Assembly: GCA_938039145.1 (NCBI GenBank)
Contig: CALHVG010000016.1
Location: forward strand, 1 to 13,331
Reading direction: 5' to 3'
Origin: an uncultured Treponema sp.
GTDB lineage: Bacteria; Spirochaetota; Spirochaetia; Treponematales; Treponemataceae
DNA: 13,331 nt
Part shown: positions 1 through 7,218 of the stretch, in pieces
How positions within the stretch are numbered: the first letter of the stretch is position 1
Layout of the letters: each line of letters begins with the position of its first letter
Program-made: the position numbers and the translations under genes
Notes under the pieces: generated by a model
Databases searched by the model: none
Seen by the model: the letters and a program-made list of their open reading frames with translations, nothing else
Told to the model about the DNA's origin: nothing

Positions 1-33
1 ATAGTCGTCAGTAAAGCTATGAAGTGGATATTC

Positions 34-660
34 TTATTTATTATTAGGAATTACAGAACTGCCGGTAAATTGCCCTGTCTTGTCCGAATGCGCAAAGCCG
101 TTGGCATCCTCTTTATCGCGCGTCAGGCGCACGATATCGTGCGTAAGGCGTACCATCTCAAAAATCGTAGCCGTTGCAGGCTTCCCGTCGAGCACCCGCG
201 CATCCTGTCCGCCCCTACCGGCAGGAAGTAATGCAAGGTGATTTACATCTTTAATTTCCTGCATGACAATATCGTAGTCTTCCCCGTGCGGGCTTTTTCC
301 TTTTTGCCAGACGAACCGCGCTACATAGCCGGGGCTCAGTTGTATTTCTCCGCGCTCATAAGAGTTCAACGCTTCTTCGTCATAAAGTAGTACCGTACTG
401 CGAATGCCGACTTCGTCCTTGTTTCCGATGTAGTCGATAAAAGGATTTTCACCGGTATAGCCTATAACAAGGTCACGGAAATTTGCGCTGTCTACCGCTA
501 CCGGCGGGCGATGATGGGTAAGGGGGCAAGAGTTTAAACTTGTCGCACGCTGCCGCTAAAACGCTTGCCGATCGGTAGACTTTGTAAATGTCTTTCGGCT
601 ACGTCTTTATGACGTACAGTGCCGTGGTCGCCAGAGGGCTTTTTATACAAAAGTTCACCG
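34..660 (-). pseudogene. Frameshifted phage DUF2213-type head protein gene (prophage remnant)
   Basis: The minus-strand reading has the hallmarks of the phage DUF2213 family, which is found next to portal and MuF genes and is often described as prohead-protease or scaffold-like. Visible motifs are LTHHRPPVAVDSANF, a GEIQLSPGY motif, and EIKDVNHLALLPAGRGG followed by VLDGK. The frame is open from about 540 down to a TAA at 34-36. Upstream the similarity continues only after frame changes. KDIYKVYRSASVLAAACDKF lies in another frame, joined at a run of five Gs (522-526, plus strand) where four would restore the frame. AGELLYKKPSGDHGTVRHKDVAE lies in a third frame, joined at the T run 593-595. 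The gene is therefore broken, or the sequence has homopolymer errors. The left end may also be cut short. The family call rests on motif recognition. Where this gene begins relative to its upstream neighbour is unclear. Confidence 0.6.
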
Positions 661-907
661 GCTTTTTTATGATTTGTCCTTCACGTTTTTCATGAGTGGA
701 TATAGAAATATGCAAATTATCCCTATCAATAATTACCGATACGATATTTCTTTGCTCATTGTTTTTTATAAAGGACTTTACATACATTCTTGTACCGTTT
801 GTTGCTTTTAATACTACGGACGGATCCGATAAAGTTGCCAACATAGGTGCAAGAAGTCCTTGACGATTTTTTACTTTTATTCTTCTACCGCCGCCTCCAA
901 GTTTTCC
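661..907 (-). pseudogene. C-terminal nuclease-like tail of a MuF-type phage protein, fragment
   Basis: The minus-strand frame is open from about 907 to 599. It contains the segments TLSDPSVVLKATNGTRMYVK and NIVSVIIDRDNLHISISTHE. This pattern (LxDPxxVL, then a strand such as hhSVhhD, then hSxHExR) resembles the phage barnase/EndoU/ColicinE5-D/RelE-like (PBECR) nuclease tails found at the C-terminus of MuF head-morphogenesis proteins. No start codon with a Shine-Dalgarno sequence is seen, and an in-frame TAA lies just upstream, near 910-912, so the N-terminal part is gone. At the T run 663-668 the likely continuation moves to the frame reading AGELLYKK, which implies a one-base loss. The order MuF then DUF2213 matches typical phage head modules. 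The nuclease assignment is an inference from motif shape. A short unrelated domain is the main alternative. Confidence 0.4.
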
Positions 908-947
908 TTAAGAGAAAAACTTGGATAAAGAATTTTTCAGAACGGTT

Positions 948-1062
948 CTGAACTATGTTTCAGGAGTGTCCTGCATTATGCATCAGGATAGTCCTGAACT
1001 ATACATCAGCTCACTATTGCATTATGCATCAGGGCACTACTGCATTATCTTGAAAGACACAT
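948..1062. repeat. Direct-repeat array A, five 23-bp units
   Basis: Five consecutive units begin at 948, 971, 994, 1017 and 1040, so the period is exactly 23 bp. The conserved part reads roughly CTG(AA/CA)(C/T)TATGCATCAGG, followed by a more variable AGTC or CACTA end. The units alternate between a CTGAACTAT-type and a CTGCATTAT-type beginning, and the second and fourth are nearly identical. A 23-bp period is not a multiple of three, and the frames through it show no protein motif, so this is non-coding repeat DNA. Units after 1062 are too divergent to claim. Confidence 0.7.
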
Positions 1063-1070
1063 CTTGCGAG

Positions 1071-1085
1071 TTTGCCAGCGGCAAA
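1071..1085. repeat. Short stem-loop TTTGCC-AGC-GGCAAA
   Basis: A perfect 6-bp inverted repeat with a 3-nt loop lies just downstream of array A. No T run follows, so it does not look like a terminator. Confidence 0.4.
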
Positions 1086-1105
1086 GTTGCACAAGTCTCA
1101 TCTTG

Positions 1106-1131
1106 CACGAATCGGACTTGTCCGATTCGTG
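1106..1131. repeat. Near-perfect palindrome, 12-bp arms with a 2-nt centre
   Basis: The left arm CACGAATCGGAC (1106-1117) and right arm GTCCGATTCGTG (1120-1131) are exact reverse complements separated by TT. No T run follows, so an intrinsic terminator is unlikely. It could be a protein-binding operator, a recombination site or an extruding hairpin. It sits between the two 23-bp arrays, in a stretch without genes. Confidence 0.65.
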
Positions 1132-1241
1132 AGAGGGGCATCGTATCAGCTATCAAATGAACGAGTCCTTTAATATGCCCGTTCGTCTACCAACCGCTCC
1201 GAAGGTGACTTTCGTGTAGTGCTGAAACATGTCACATGATC

Positions 1242-1333
1242 TAGCCGTAATAGGTCATCGATTGTAGCCGTAATAGGCGGCATGTTGTAGCCGTAATAGG
1301 TCACCTATTGTAGCTGTAATAGGTCGCATATTA
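1242..1333. repeat. Direct-repeat array B, four 23-bp units
   Basis: Four units begin at 1242, 1265, 1288 and 1311, again at exactly 23 bp. Each starts with the 13-bp core TAGCCGTAATAGG (the fourth has TAGCTGTAATAGG), followed by ten more variable bases that usually end in ATTG or GTTG. The core contains stop codons in more than one frame, so it is not coding. The layout, a conserved core plus a variable remainder on about two helical turns, resembles iterons or tandem protein-binding sites. A function is not shown. Confidence 0.75.
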
Positions 1334-1630
1334 CTGCACCGGGCAGGACGGCTTGTAAAAAGGTTCTACATAACACAATCCGTACTCATTGATAACCGTT
1401 CGATTCTTCTGTTTGCTTAAAAAGGCTTTTTTAAGAAGCTGCTTTGTTCAACTGTTGCGTTTTAGAGGAGGTGTAGCTTCGGCAATCAAATAAGACAGCC
1501 TTGCAAATTGTCAAGTTTTTGTAGCGAAAAGTTGATGGTTTTTATGCCGTTTCCCGCGCTCTATAAGCGTCAGTAATTCAGCGCTCCTCGATTACTGCTA
1601 CAATTTGCGCTTTCCGCATTTTAATGAACT
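1334..1630. other. Gene-free stretch between array B and the transporter genes
   Basis: No supported gene was found on either strand. A 9-bp A/T-rich inverted repeat (CTTAAAAAG at 1416-1424, TTTTTTAAG at 1427-1435, with one G-T pair) is present but has no proper T tail. On the minus strand MRKAQIVAVIEER reads from near 1620 and stops at once. The rest is interrupted by stops in all frames, so it is either non-coding or decayed. Confidence 0.4.
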
Positions 1631-1714
1631 TTTATGATCCGCGATAAGTTTTTCTTCCGTGTTTTTAAGAGGCTTTATTGCACGGAACTCAAATTATCCG
1701 CCGTTTTTATCTTA

Positions 1715-1743
1715 TTGCTCCTTGTTTCGTCAATCGTTAATAT
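1715..1743 (+). promoter_or_regulatory. Possible sigma-70-type promoter for the transporter pair
   Basis: TTGCTC (1715-1720) and TAATAT (1738-1743) are separated by 17 bp. The ATG chosen for the first transporter subunit follows only 7 nt after the -10 box, so transcription from here would give an almost leaderless message. That is consistent with the absence of a Shine-Dalgarno sequence. The match is modest and may be chance. Confidence 0.25.
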
Positions 1744-1750
1744 CATCCGC

Positions 1751-2335
1751 ATGAGACTTGCGGAAAAACTTAGGATACTCAAAACCCTTTACCTTACTTT
1801 TGCCAAAATAGGCGGCGTAACGTTCGGCGGGGGGCTTTCGATGATGGCGATGTTCAGAACGGAACTTATCGAAAAGCGGAACTGGATTACGGACGAGGAA
1901 CTTTTGGATTATTATGCCATAGGGCAGTCCACGCCCGGAATAATAGCGATAAATGTTTCAACGTTCATAGGATACAAGCAGCTTGGAGTGCTCGGCGGAA
2001 TTGTTTCTACGCTCGGAATGATTACTCCGTCGCTTGTGATAATAATGATTCTTGCAAAACTTATAGATTCTGTTGACAGTTTTCCGTTGGTTAAAAAGGC
2101 TTTGAACGGAGTGAACGTAGCCGTTGCAGTTCTTCTTACAAAAATAAGCGTTGACTTTGGAAAAAAATCCATCACGAATGTGTTTTCCGCCCTTGTTGCA
2201 CTGCTGTCTTTTGCTTTTGTTTATTTTCTAAAAATAAAGTCTTTCTATATAATACTTTTTGCAGTTGCGCTTGGAATATCGCTTTATTTTATAAAAAAAC
2301 TAATCCGCTCAAAAAAGGAAGAAAGCGATGCCTAG
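1751..2335 (+). CDS. Chromate transporter family protein, short-chain subunit 1
   Basis: This encodes 194 residues of an integral membrane protein of the CHR (chromate ion transporter) family. Short-chain members carry a single CHR domain and work as pairs. Diagnostic motifs are KIGGVTFGGG near residues 19-28 and the QSTPG motif at about 59-63, followed by INVSTFIGY. Hydrophobic helices fill the remainder, with a basic tail. The frame is open back to an ATG at 1634, which would add 39 residues, including a hydrophobic stretch. I prefer the ATG at 1751 because family members normally start just before the LxLTFxKIG segment. Neither start has a clear ribosome-binding site. The next subunit overlaps this gene by 8 bp. 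Many CHR proteins in anaerobes have no tested substrate, so chromate export is a family label rather than a demonstrated function. Confidence 0.85.
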   Translation: MRLAEKLRILKTLYLTFAKIGGVTFGGGLSMMAMFRTELIEKRNWITDEELLDYYAIGQSTPGIIAINVSTFIGYKQLGVLGGIVSTLGMITPSLVIIMILAKLIDSVDSFPLVKKALNGVNVAVAVLLTKISVDFGKKSITNVFSALVALLSFAFVYFLKIKSFYIILFAVALGISLYFIKKLIRSKKEESDA

Positions 2336-2909
2336 CGTTTCTGTTTTTGAACTTTTCGGGATATTTTTTTACGTAGGACTTTTTACGATAGGCGGCGGTC
2401 TTGTAGCTATAACTCTTATGCAGGAACAGCTTGTTCAAAGGGGGCTTATATCGCCTGAGGATTTTTTCAACATGATTGCCGTATCCGAAAGCACTCCGGG
2501 CCCTGTCGGCGTGAACATGGCTACATTCATCGGCTTTGAATTTTACGGAATTCCGGGCGCGGTAATTACTACCGCGGCGGAAATTCTTCCTTCGGTTATA
2601 TGCATTCTTGTTATAGCTAAATTCCTTGTTGCGTTCAGAGAAAAGGAAGGGGTGAAGTCCGTTTTTTCAGTTCTTAGGCCTGCAACTACAGGACTTATAT
2701 TTGTTGCCGCCCTGAACGTATTTGTGCTTTCAATGATGAACATCGCCTGTCTTTCCGGAAGACTGTTTGACATCGAGGCATGGAAAATGCTTTTCAAGCT
2801 GAAAAACGTTATTTTTTACGTTCCTATGCTGCTTATTGTCCTTAAAACAAAGATTCATCCTGTATTTGTTGTTGTTGTGGGAGCCGTCTTCGGAATAATA
2901 TTCCTTTAG
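2328..2909 (+). CDS. Chromate transporter family protein, short-chain subunit 2
   Basis: This encodes 193 residues and is the second half of the split CHR transporter. It carries GLFTIGGG (about residues 17-24) and the canonical SESTPGPVGVNMATFIG motif (about 53-69), then several hydrophobic helices to the C-terminus. Subunit 1 has TPGI where this one has TPGP, so the two halves are not interchangeable, as expected for antiparallel partner subunits. The ATG overlaps the end of subunit 1 by 8 bp and is preceded by AAGGAAG at 2315-2321, which implies translational coupling and a fixed ratio of the two subunits. The substrate is unknown. No obvious terminator follows, and the next gene appears to have its own promoter. 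Confidence 0.87.
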   Translation: MPSVSVFELFGIFFYVGLFTIGGGLVAITLMQEQLVQRGLISPEDFFNMIAVSESTPGPVGVNMATFIGFEFYGIPGAVITTAAEILPSVICILVIAKFLVAFREKEGVKSVFSVLRPATTGLIFVAALNVFVLSMMNIACLSGRLFDIEAWKMLFKLKNVIFYVPMLLIVLKTKIHPVFVVVVGAVFGIIFL

Positions 2910-2953
2910 AACATTTATGCTTTTTAAATTTTTCCTCACTTTTGCGGAATGTA

Positions 2954-2962
2954 TGATATAAT
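2954..2962 (+). promoter_or_regulatory. Extended -10 promoter element of the phosphatase/STAS operon
   Basis: TGATATAAT contains a perfect TATAAT (2957-2962) preceded by the extended -10 TGn motif. No good -35 is visible at the usual distance, which extended -10 promoters can tolerate. The first ATG follows at 2998 after a G-rich ribosome-binding site (TGGGG, 2988-2992). Confidence 0.5.
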
Positions 2963-2997
2963 TATTCAGTCAATATATATTCAGACTTGGGGTTTCT

Positions 2998-4389
2998 ATG
3001 TATAAAACAAAAAAGAGGGCGTTTTCTGTTGCGGTATATGCGACTTCAGCCGTGCTTTACATAATTTTAACGCTTTTTTTGCTCATGCAGAGCAGGAACA
3101 GATCTTCCCTTACGATAAATCTTGGACTTCCAGCTGTTATGTTCATCGCTTTTCTTGTCATATCAACGTCTTTGGAAAGATTTTTTGAAAGGCATCTTTA
3201 CCGAAAATGCATAGTAAAAAGCGACACAAAATATTTGCTTGAGTTTATAGACAGGCTTCGTTTCTGCTATTCGTTTGACGACCTTTTTCAGGCGATTTCT
3301 GATGTGCTTGAATTGAAGGCGGACTGCTCCGTGCTCTTTATTGAAAGGGAAAAAACATACGTTCTTTACAACAGCCCGGACAGAATCTCGTCATACTACA
3401 CTACAAGGGATAAGCTTATAAGAAATTTTCCATTGTCGTGGAAGGACGGATTTTATTACATAGGCGATTCATATGATGTTGTATCGTCGCACAATAACGC
3501 CCGCGGCTTTCTTATGAACTACGAGCATTATCAGTTTTATGTGTTCAACCGTTATACAAAACTTTTTGATATTGAAATATATCCGCGGCTTTTTGAAGAA
3601 TACAGCAGGTTTCTTTCAAGGTGCAAAACAATCGAAAATCTTGCAGAAATTTCTTCTCTTACAAAGGAATGGGAACAGCTTGCAGAAACTCAGGTTTCAT
3701 TCCTTCCAAGAAAAATGCCCGACATTCCCAAACTTAAACTTGCCGCATATTACAGACCTTTGGTAAACGTGTCCGGGGACTACTATACCGTTCTTCCCAT
3801 CGACAGTTCAAAAACTCTTCTTATGCTTGGCGATGTTTCCGGAAAAGGACTGCCCGCCGCTCTTATCATGGGTCTTGTAATGAACACCGTAAAAATAATC
3901 GAGGATAAAGAAGACCTTATCGCTATGGTAAGACGTGTAGACAAGGCGATAAAAGATATGCACCTTCAGGATAAATACACCGTTCTTTTTCTTGGAATCG
4001 TTGATACTGAGCGTATGCGCATGACTTACGTAAATGCTTCCATGTCGGATCCTAAAGTTCTTTCTAGGGCTCCGGACGGCTACCGCATAAAGGAACTTCC
4101 TTCTACGGCAAGCCTTGTAGGAATCATAGATATTGACGATGTCAGAGTTGCGGAAATGAGGCTTTTTAGAGGCGATATGATTCTTCTTGCTACGGACGGA
4201 GTTTCCGAGGTTATGGACGACAACGGCATTGAACTTGGAGACACTGAGATTTTTAAGGAAACGCTTCAAACGAGCGCATCCAAATATCCGCAGCTTTTTA
4301 TCGATGACATTGTGAATCTTATTATGAAATACAACGGTGATAAACGTCTTCACGATGACGTTACGATGCTTGTGGCTAAGGTGGGTTGA
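2998..4389 (+). CDS. Membrane-anchored SpoIIE/RsbU-type PP2C serine phosphatase
   Basis: This encodes 463 residues. Two hydrophobic segments (about 8-28 and 40-60) anchor the protein. A divergent GAF-like sensor stretch follows (about 75-225), then a SpoIIE-type PP2C domain (about 245-463). All expected metal-binding acids are present: VSGDYY (D261), LGDVSGKG (D279), ATDGVSE (D400) and HDDVTM (D453, D454). Enzymes of this type dephosphorylate the conserved serine of STAS-domain antagonists such as RsbV and thereby release a sigma factor or another partner. Such a STAS protein is encoded two genes downstream, which makes it the natural candidate substrate. The stop is followed one base later by the start of the next gene, so the two are very likely co-transcribed. 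The signal sensed is unknown. The enzyme family call is firm and the substrate is inferred. Confidence 0.88.
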   Translation: MYKTKKRAFSVAVYATSAVLYIILTLFLLMQSRNRSSLTINLGLPAVMFIAFLVISTSLERFFERHLYRKCIVKSDTKYLLEFIDRLRFCYSFDDLFQAISDVLELKADCSVLFIEREKTYVLYNSPDRISSYYTTRDKLIRNFPLSWKDGFYYIGDSYDVVSSHNNARGFLMNYEHYQFYVFNRYTKLFDIEIYPRLFEEYSRFLSRCKTIENLAEISSLTKEWEQLAETQVSFLPRKMPDIPKLKLAAYYRPLVNVSGDYYTVLPIDSSKTLLMLGDVSGKGLPAALIMGLVMNTVKIIEDKEDLIAMVRRVDKAIKDMHLQDKYTVLFLGIVDTERMRMTYVNASMSDPKVLSRAPDGYRIKELPSTASLVGIIDIDDVRVAEMRLFRGDMILLATDGVSEVMDDNGIELGDTEIFKETLQTSASKYPQLFIDDIVNLIMKYNGDKRLHDDVTMLVAKVG

Positions 4390-4390
4390 C

Positions 4391-6868
4391 ATGATTTTAA
4401 TTCTACTGAACTTTATTTTGACCGCATGTCTTATAGGCGAAACCATATATGTCGATAGAGTTGAAGGTAAAAAATTTGAAGGAACGAATCCTGCCATATC
4501 CAACGTGCTTCTTCTTGCGATAACGGTAGGAATGTTTTCTTTGTTCTGTCTTGCGAGCGGAAAAGTTACGCCTTCGCTTTTTACGCTTCTTATGCGGATT
4601 TGCCTTATGCTTGAAGGATGTATGCTTGTAAACATAGCATTCTGTTTTCCGTATTATGCATGGAACTATTCTTCGGGGCTTTTGTACGTTGTAAAATTTT
4701 TGCTTTATGTCCTTGTGGGATTTTTTGTGTTCGGAAAATTCAAGGCGGTAACGATAACTTCTGAAGACGGATTTGTAATAGAAAGTGCTTATCTTTTTTC
4801 AGGTTCCGCACGGGATTTTTTTAAGCTGACATGGGAAGACCTTTTCAGGGCTCTTTTCAGATATGTGTTCCCGCTGATTGGCGTTCTTTCAATGCTTATA
4901 AAAAACGAAGCGAAATCTACAAAACTTGACAGGCACAAGGGCTACGTGTATGCGATAGGGCTTTTTACGATGTGGATTCTTGCGCTGGGACTAAGCGTTG
5001 TTTCAAGGATAAGCCCTTCGTACTCATTGCTGCACTATTTTATCTATGTTCCGCTTCTTTTGATTTTGCCTTATGCTTCGTGGCTTAGGCAGGCACCGAG
5101 CGGACGCGGCTTTCTTTCGTTCATAATAAAATCGTTCTTTTTTTATTTTATTCCGTCGGTTTTGGCAAGTTTTGCGTTCATGTGGATTTTCCACCTGGGT
5201 ACCGACTACGGAATCTCGCTTGCCGTTGTCGGAATTATCGTGATGATTGTCGTGGTGTTTATCGGACGGCTTCTTGTAAAACCTCTTATTAAAATCGGAA
5301 AAAAATTCATGCGTTCATCGGATTATGCTCCGTTTTTTGAACGTGAACTTGCATCCGTGGATTACAGCGACGACATGGATGTAATCGCCGATAATATGTA
5401 CCGTATTTTCAACAGGAACGTAGAGGCTTCGTCAATGGCTGTTTACATAAACGGCGGAAACAGCACTTTTGAGTGCGCTTACAGTTCAAATCAGAAAAAG
5501 GTAAAGATTGACGAATTTGAGCCGCTGTTCGAGTCTCTTCTTAATGTCGGAAAAAATGTTCTTATATACAACGAGGTTGATTCCATGCATGTGCTTTCGG
5601 GAATGAAAAAAAGCCTTGAAAAATTTTTTAAGGCAACAGCCTGCGATGCCATGTTCATACTGAACGAAGGCCGTGATGTACATGGAATCATAATACTCGG
5701 GGCTAAGGCTGGAAACGACCATTACAAGGATTATGACCTGAACATATTCACAAAACTTTATTCGTATTTCTTTGTGTTCGGCTATTATATGCGCAACATT
5801 TCTAACAGAGAAATAATCGGAACTGTAAACCGTGAATTGAAGATGTCCAGTCAGATAATTACCTCGATTCAGGAGAATATGGATTTTGTAAAAAATCCAA
5901 AGATGGACGCAGGATGCATTATGGTTCCCGCCCACAACATAGGCGGCGAATTTGTTGATATGATTCGCCTTACGGACACAAGGCATCTTTTTGTTATGGG
6001 AGACCTTAGCGGAAAAGGAATTGCGGCTTCCATGAGTATGGTTATTTTAAAGGCGATAATCCGCGCGTTCCTTGCCGAAACCCACGATTTTAAGCAGCTT
6101 GTTGTAAAAATAAATCAGTTTGTAAGGAATAACCTTCAGAAAGGCACGATTTTTACCGGAATGTTTGCAATCGTGAATTTTGAAAACGATACCATGTATT
6201 ACATAAACTGCGGAATTCCTGCAATATTTTTGTACACGGAAATATACAATAATGTAATCGAGATTCAGGGTAGCGGATACATTCTCGGCTTTGTAAAGGA
6301 TATTTCTCCGTACATTTCCGTAAAGCAGATAAAACTTCACAAAAACGACATCGTTTTCACTTGCACGAACGGACTTATCGACTCGCATTCGCTTCGCGGC
6401 GAGCAGTTCGGAAAGGACAGGATTCAGCGGAACATGGTTGCAAACGTTACGTATCCCGCTTCAAGAATGGCACGCTTTGCATTCGATGAACTTGTTCGGT
6501 TCATGTCGCACGAAATGGAAGACGATGTTTCTGTCCTCATAATGAAATATTTAAAGGATAACGATTCTGATAAAATCGGAACTGAAAATTCTTCGGCTGA
6601 TAAAACCGAAACTGAAAAACTTGAGCCGGAACCGCAGAACGTTCAGGCTGCTTTTTCCCAAAAAGAAAATGAGAAGGTTTTGGAACCTTCCGTCGGAGAA
6701 GAAGCCGTCGGAGCGGAAAACAGAATTGTGGACTCTGATACGGAGGTTTCCGTTCAGAAAGAGGAGCTTATTGAAGAGGAAGTTCCGTCTTTCAGCTTGC
6801 AGGACGAATCTTCCGGAGACAGCGATTTTGATGTGGACAGTCTGCTTGACGGTCTTGAAGATTTTTAG
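4391..6868 (+). CDS. Polytopic SpoIIE-like PP2C protein with altered active-site residues and acidic tail
   Basis: This encodes 825 residues when started at the ATG at 4391, one base after the previous stop and preceded by AAGGTGGG (4378-4385). The frame is open further upstream (4337), but that would overlap the PP2C core of the preceding gene. The first ~295 residues hold about eight hydrophobic segments. A GAF-like soluble region (about 330-480) and a SpoIIE-type PP2C fold (about 490-720) follow. Two metal-ligand positions differ from the family: the usual GGD or SGD is GGEF (E520), and the usual TDG is CTNG (N660). MGDLSGKG (D538) and EDDVSV (D711, D712) are kept. It may be a weak phosphatase or a binding-only pseudoenzyme. 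Residues after about 721 form a Glu/Ser-rich acidic tail ending LLDGLEDF, probably disordered. The role is presumably in the same pathway as its neighbours. Confidence 0.82.
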   Translation: MILILLNFILTACLIGETIYVDRVEGKKFEGTNPAISNVLLLAITVGMFSLFCLASGKVTPSLFTLLMRICLMLEGCMLVNIAFCFPYYAWNYSSGLLYVVKFLLYVLVGFFVFGKFKAVTITSEDGFVIESAYLFSGSARDFFKLTWEDLFRALFRYVFPLIGVLSMLIKNEAKSTKLDRHKGYVYAIGLFTMWILALGLSVVSRISPSYSLLHYFIYVPLLLILPYASWLRQAPSGRGFLSFIIKSFFFYFIPSVLASFAFMWIFHLGTDYGISLAVVGIIVMIVVVFIGRLLVKPLIKIGKKFMRSSDYAPFFERELASVDYSDDMDVIADNMYRIFNRNVEASSMAVYINGGNSTFECAYSSNQKKVKIDEFEPLFESLLNVGKNVLIYNEVDSMHVLSGMKKSLEKFFKATACDAMFILNEGRDVHGIIILGAKAGNDHYKDYDLNIFTKLYSYFFVFGYYMRNISNREIIGTVNRELKMSSQIITSIQENMDFVKNPKMDAGCIMVPAHNIGGEFVDMIRLTDTRHLFVMGDLSGKGIAASMSMVILKAIIRAFLAETHDFKQLVVKINQFVRNNLQKGTIFTGMFAIVNFENDTMYYINCGIPAIFLYTEIYNNVIEIQGSGYILGFVKDISPYISVKQIKLHKNDIVFTCTNGLIDSHSLRGEQFGKDRIQRNMVANVTYPASRMARFAFDELVRFMSHEMEDDVSVLIMKYLKDNDSDKIGTENSSADKTETEKLEPEPQNVQAAFSQKENEKVLEPSVGEEAVGAENRIVDSDTEVSVQKEELIEEEVPSFSLQDESSGDSDFDVDSLLDGLEDF

Positions 6869-6891
6869 ATTGATTCAAGGGAGCAAAAATT

Positions 6892-7218
6892 ATGGAACAG
6901 CTTACTGTTACTAAAAAAGAAGGCATGAATTACATTTTATTTGAACTTACAGGTGCTTTTAATGCGTATACAGCTCAGTCCGTGCAGGGAAAAATCTACG
7001 ACGAAATTCAGCGGCACAATGTTGTGATTGATTTGGACAAGGTTATTCAGGTGGATTCTGCGGCTCTTGGAGTTATGATGGCGGCGCACAATGATGCCGA
7101 AGAAAATCACACAAAACTTTACCTTATGAAACTTTCCAACGAGGCGGAAAAAGCGATTCAGTCTACAGGATTCAGGGGTTTATTCAGAATAATAAATGCC
7201 GTAACAGAGGTCGCTTAG
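6892..7218 (+). CDS. STAS-domain anti-sigma-factor antagonist (RsbV/SpoIIAA-like)
   Basis: This encodes 108 residues, the size of a stand-alone STAS protein. The fold pattern is typical: an N-terminal beta strand (YILFELTGAFNAYTA), VVIDLDKV, then QVDSAALGVMMAAH with the phosphorylatable serine at S56, and a final helix near RIINAVTEV. In partner switching the unphosphorylated form binds an anti-sigma kinase. Phosphorylation inactivates it and a PP2C phosphatase restores it. The two PP2C genes directly upstream are its likely regulators. The start is supported by AAGGGAG (6877-6883), 8 nt before the ATG, and only 23 bp separate it from the previous gene. No RsbW-like kinase or sigma factor is present here, so the downstream partner must lie elsewhere. 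It could also control a non-sigma target. Confidence 0.88.
   Translation: MEQLTVTKKEGMNYILFELTGAFNAYTAQSVQGKIYDEIQRHNVVIDLDKVIQVDSAALGVMMAAHNDAEENHTKLYLMKLSNEAEKAIQSTGFRGLFRIINAVTEVA

Noticed and set aside
921..1160. A 79-residue reading frame across array A
   Set aside because: It is formed by 23-bp repeats that shift frame with every unit. It has no ribosome-binding site and no protein motif.
948..1333. The two repeat arrays as a CRISPR locus
   Set aside because: Units are contiguous 23-mers without distinct spacers, and the repeats vary between units. There are no cas genes nearby.
1416..1435. A/T-rich inverted repeat as an intrinsic terminator
   Set aside because: The stem is almost all A-T, no run of Ts follows, and no gene ends just before it.
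3808..4635. A 275-residue open frame antisense to the two phosphatase genes
   Set aside because: It lies opposite strongly supported PP2C coding sequence, is rich in basic and His residues typical of antisense translation, and shows no domain.
5486..5986. A 166-residue open frame antisense to the second phosphatase
   Set aside because: Shadow of the sense coding sequence. No motif or start signal.
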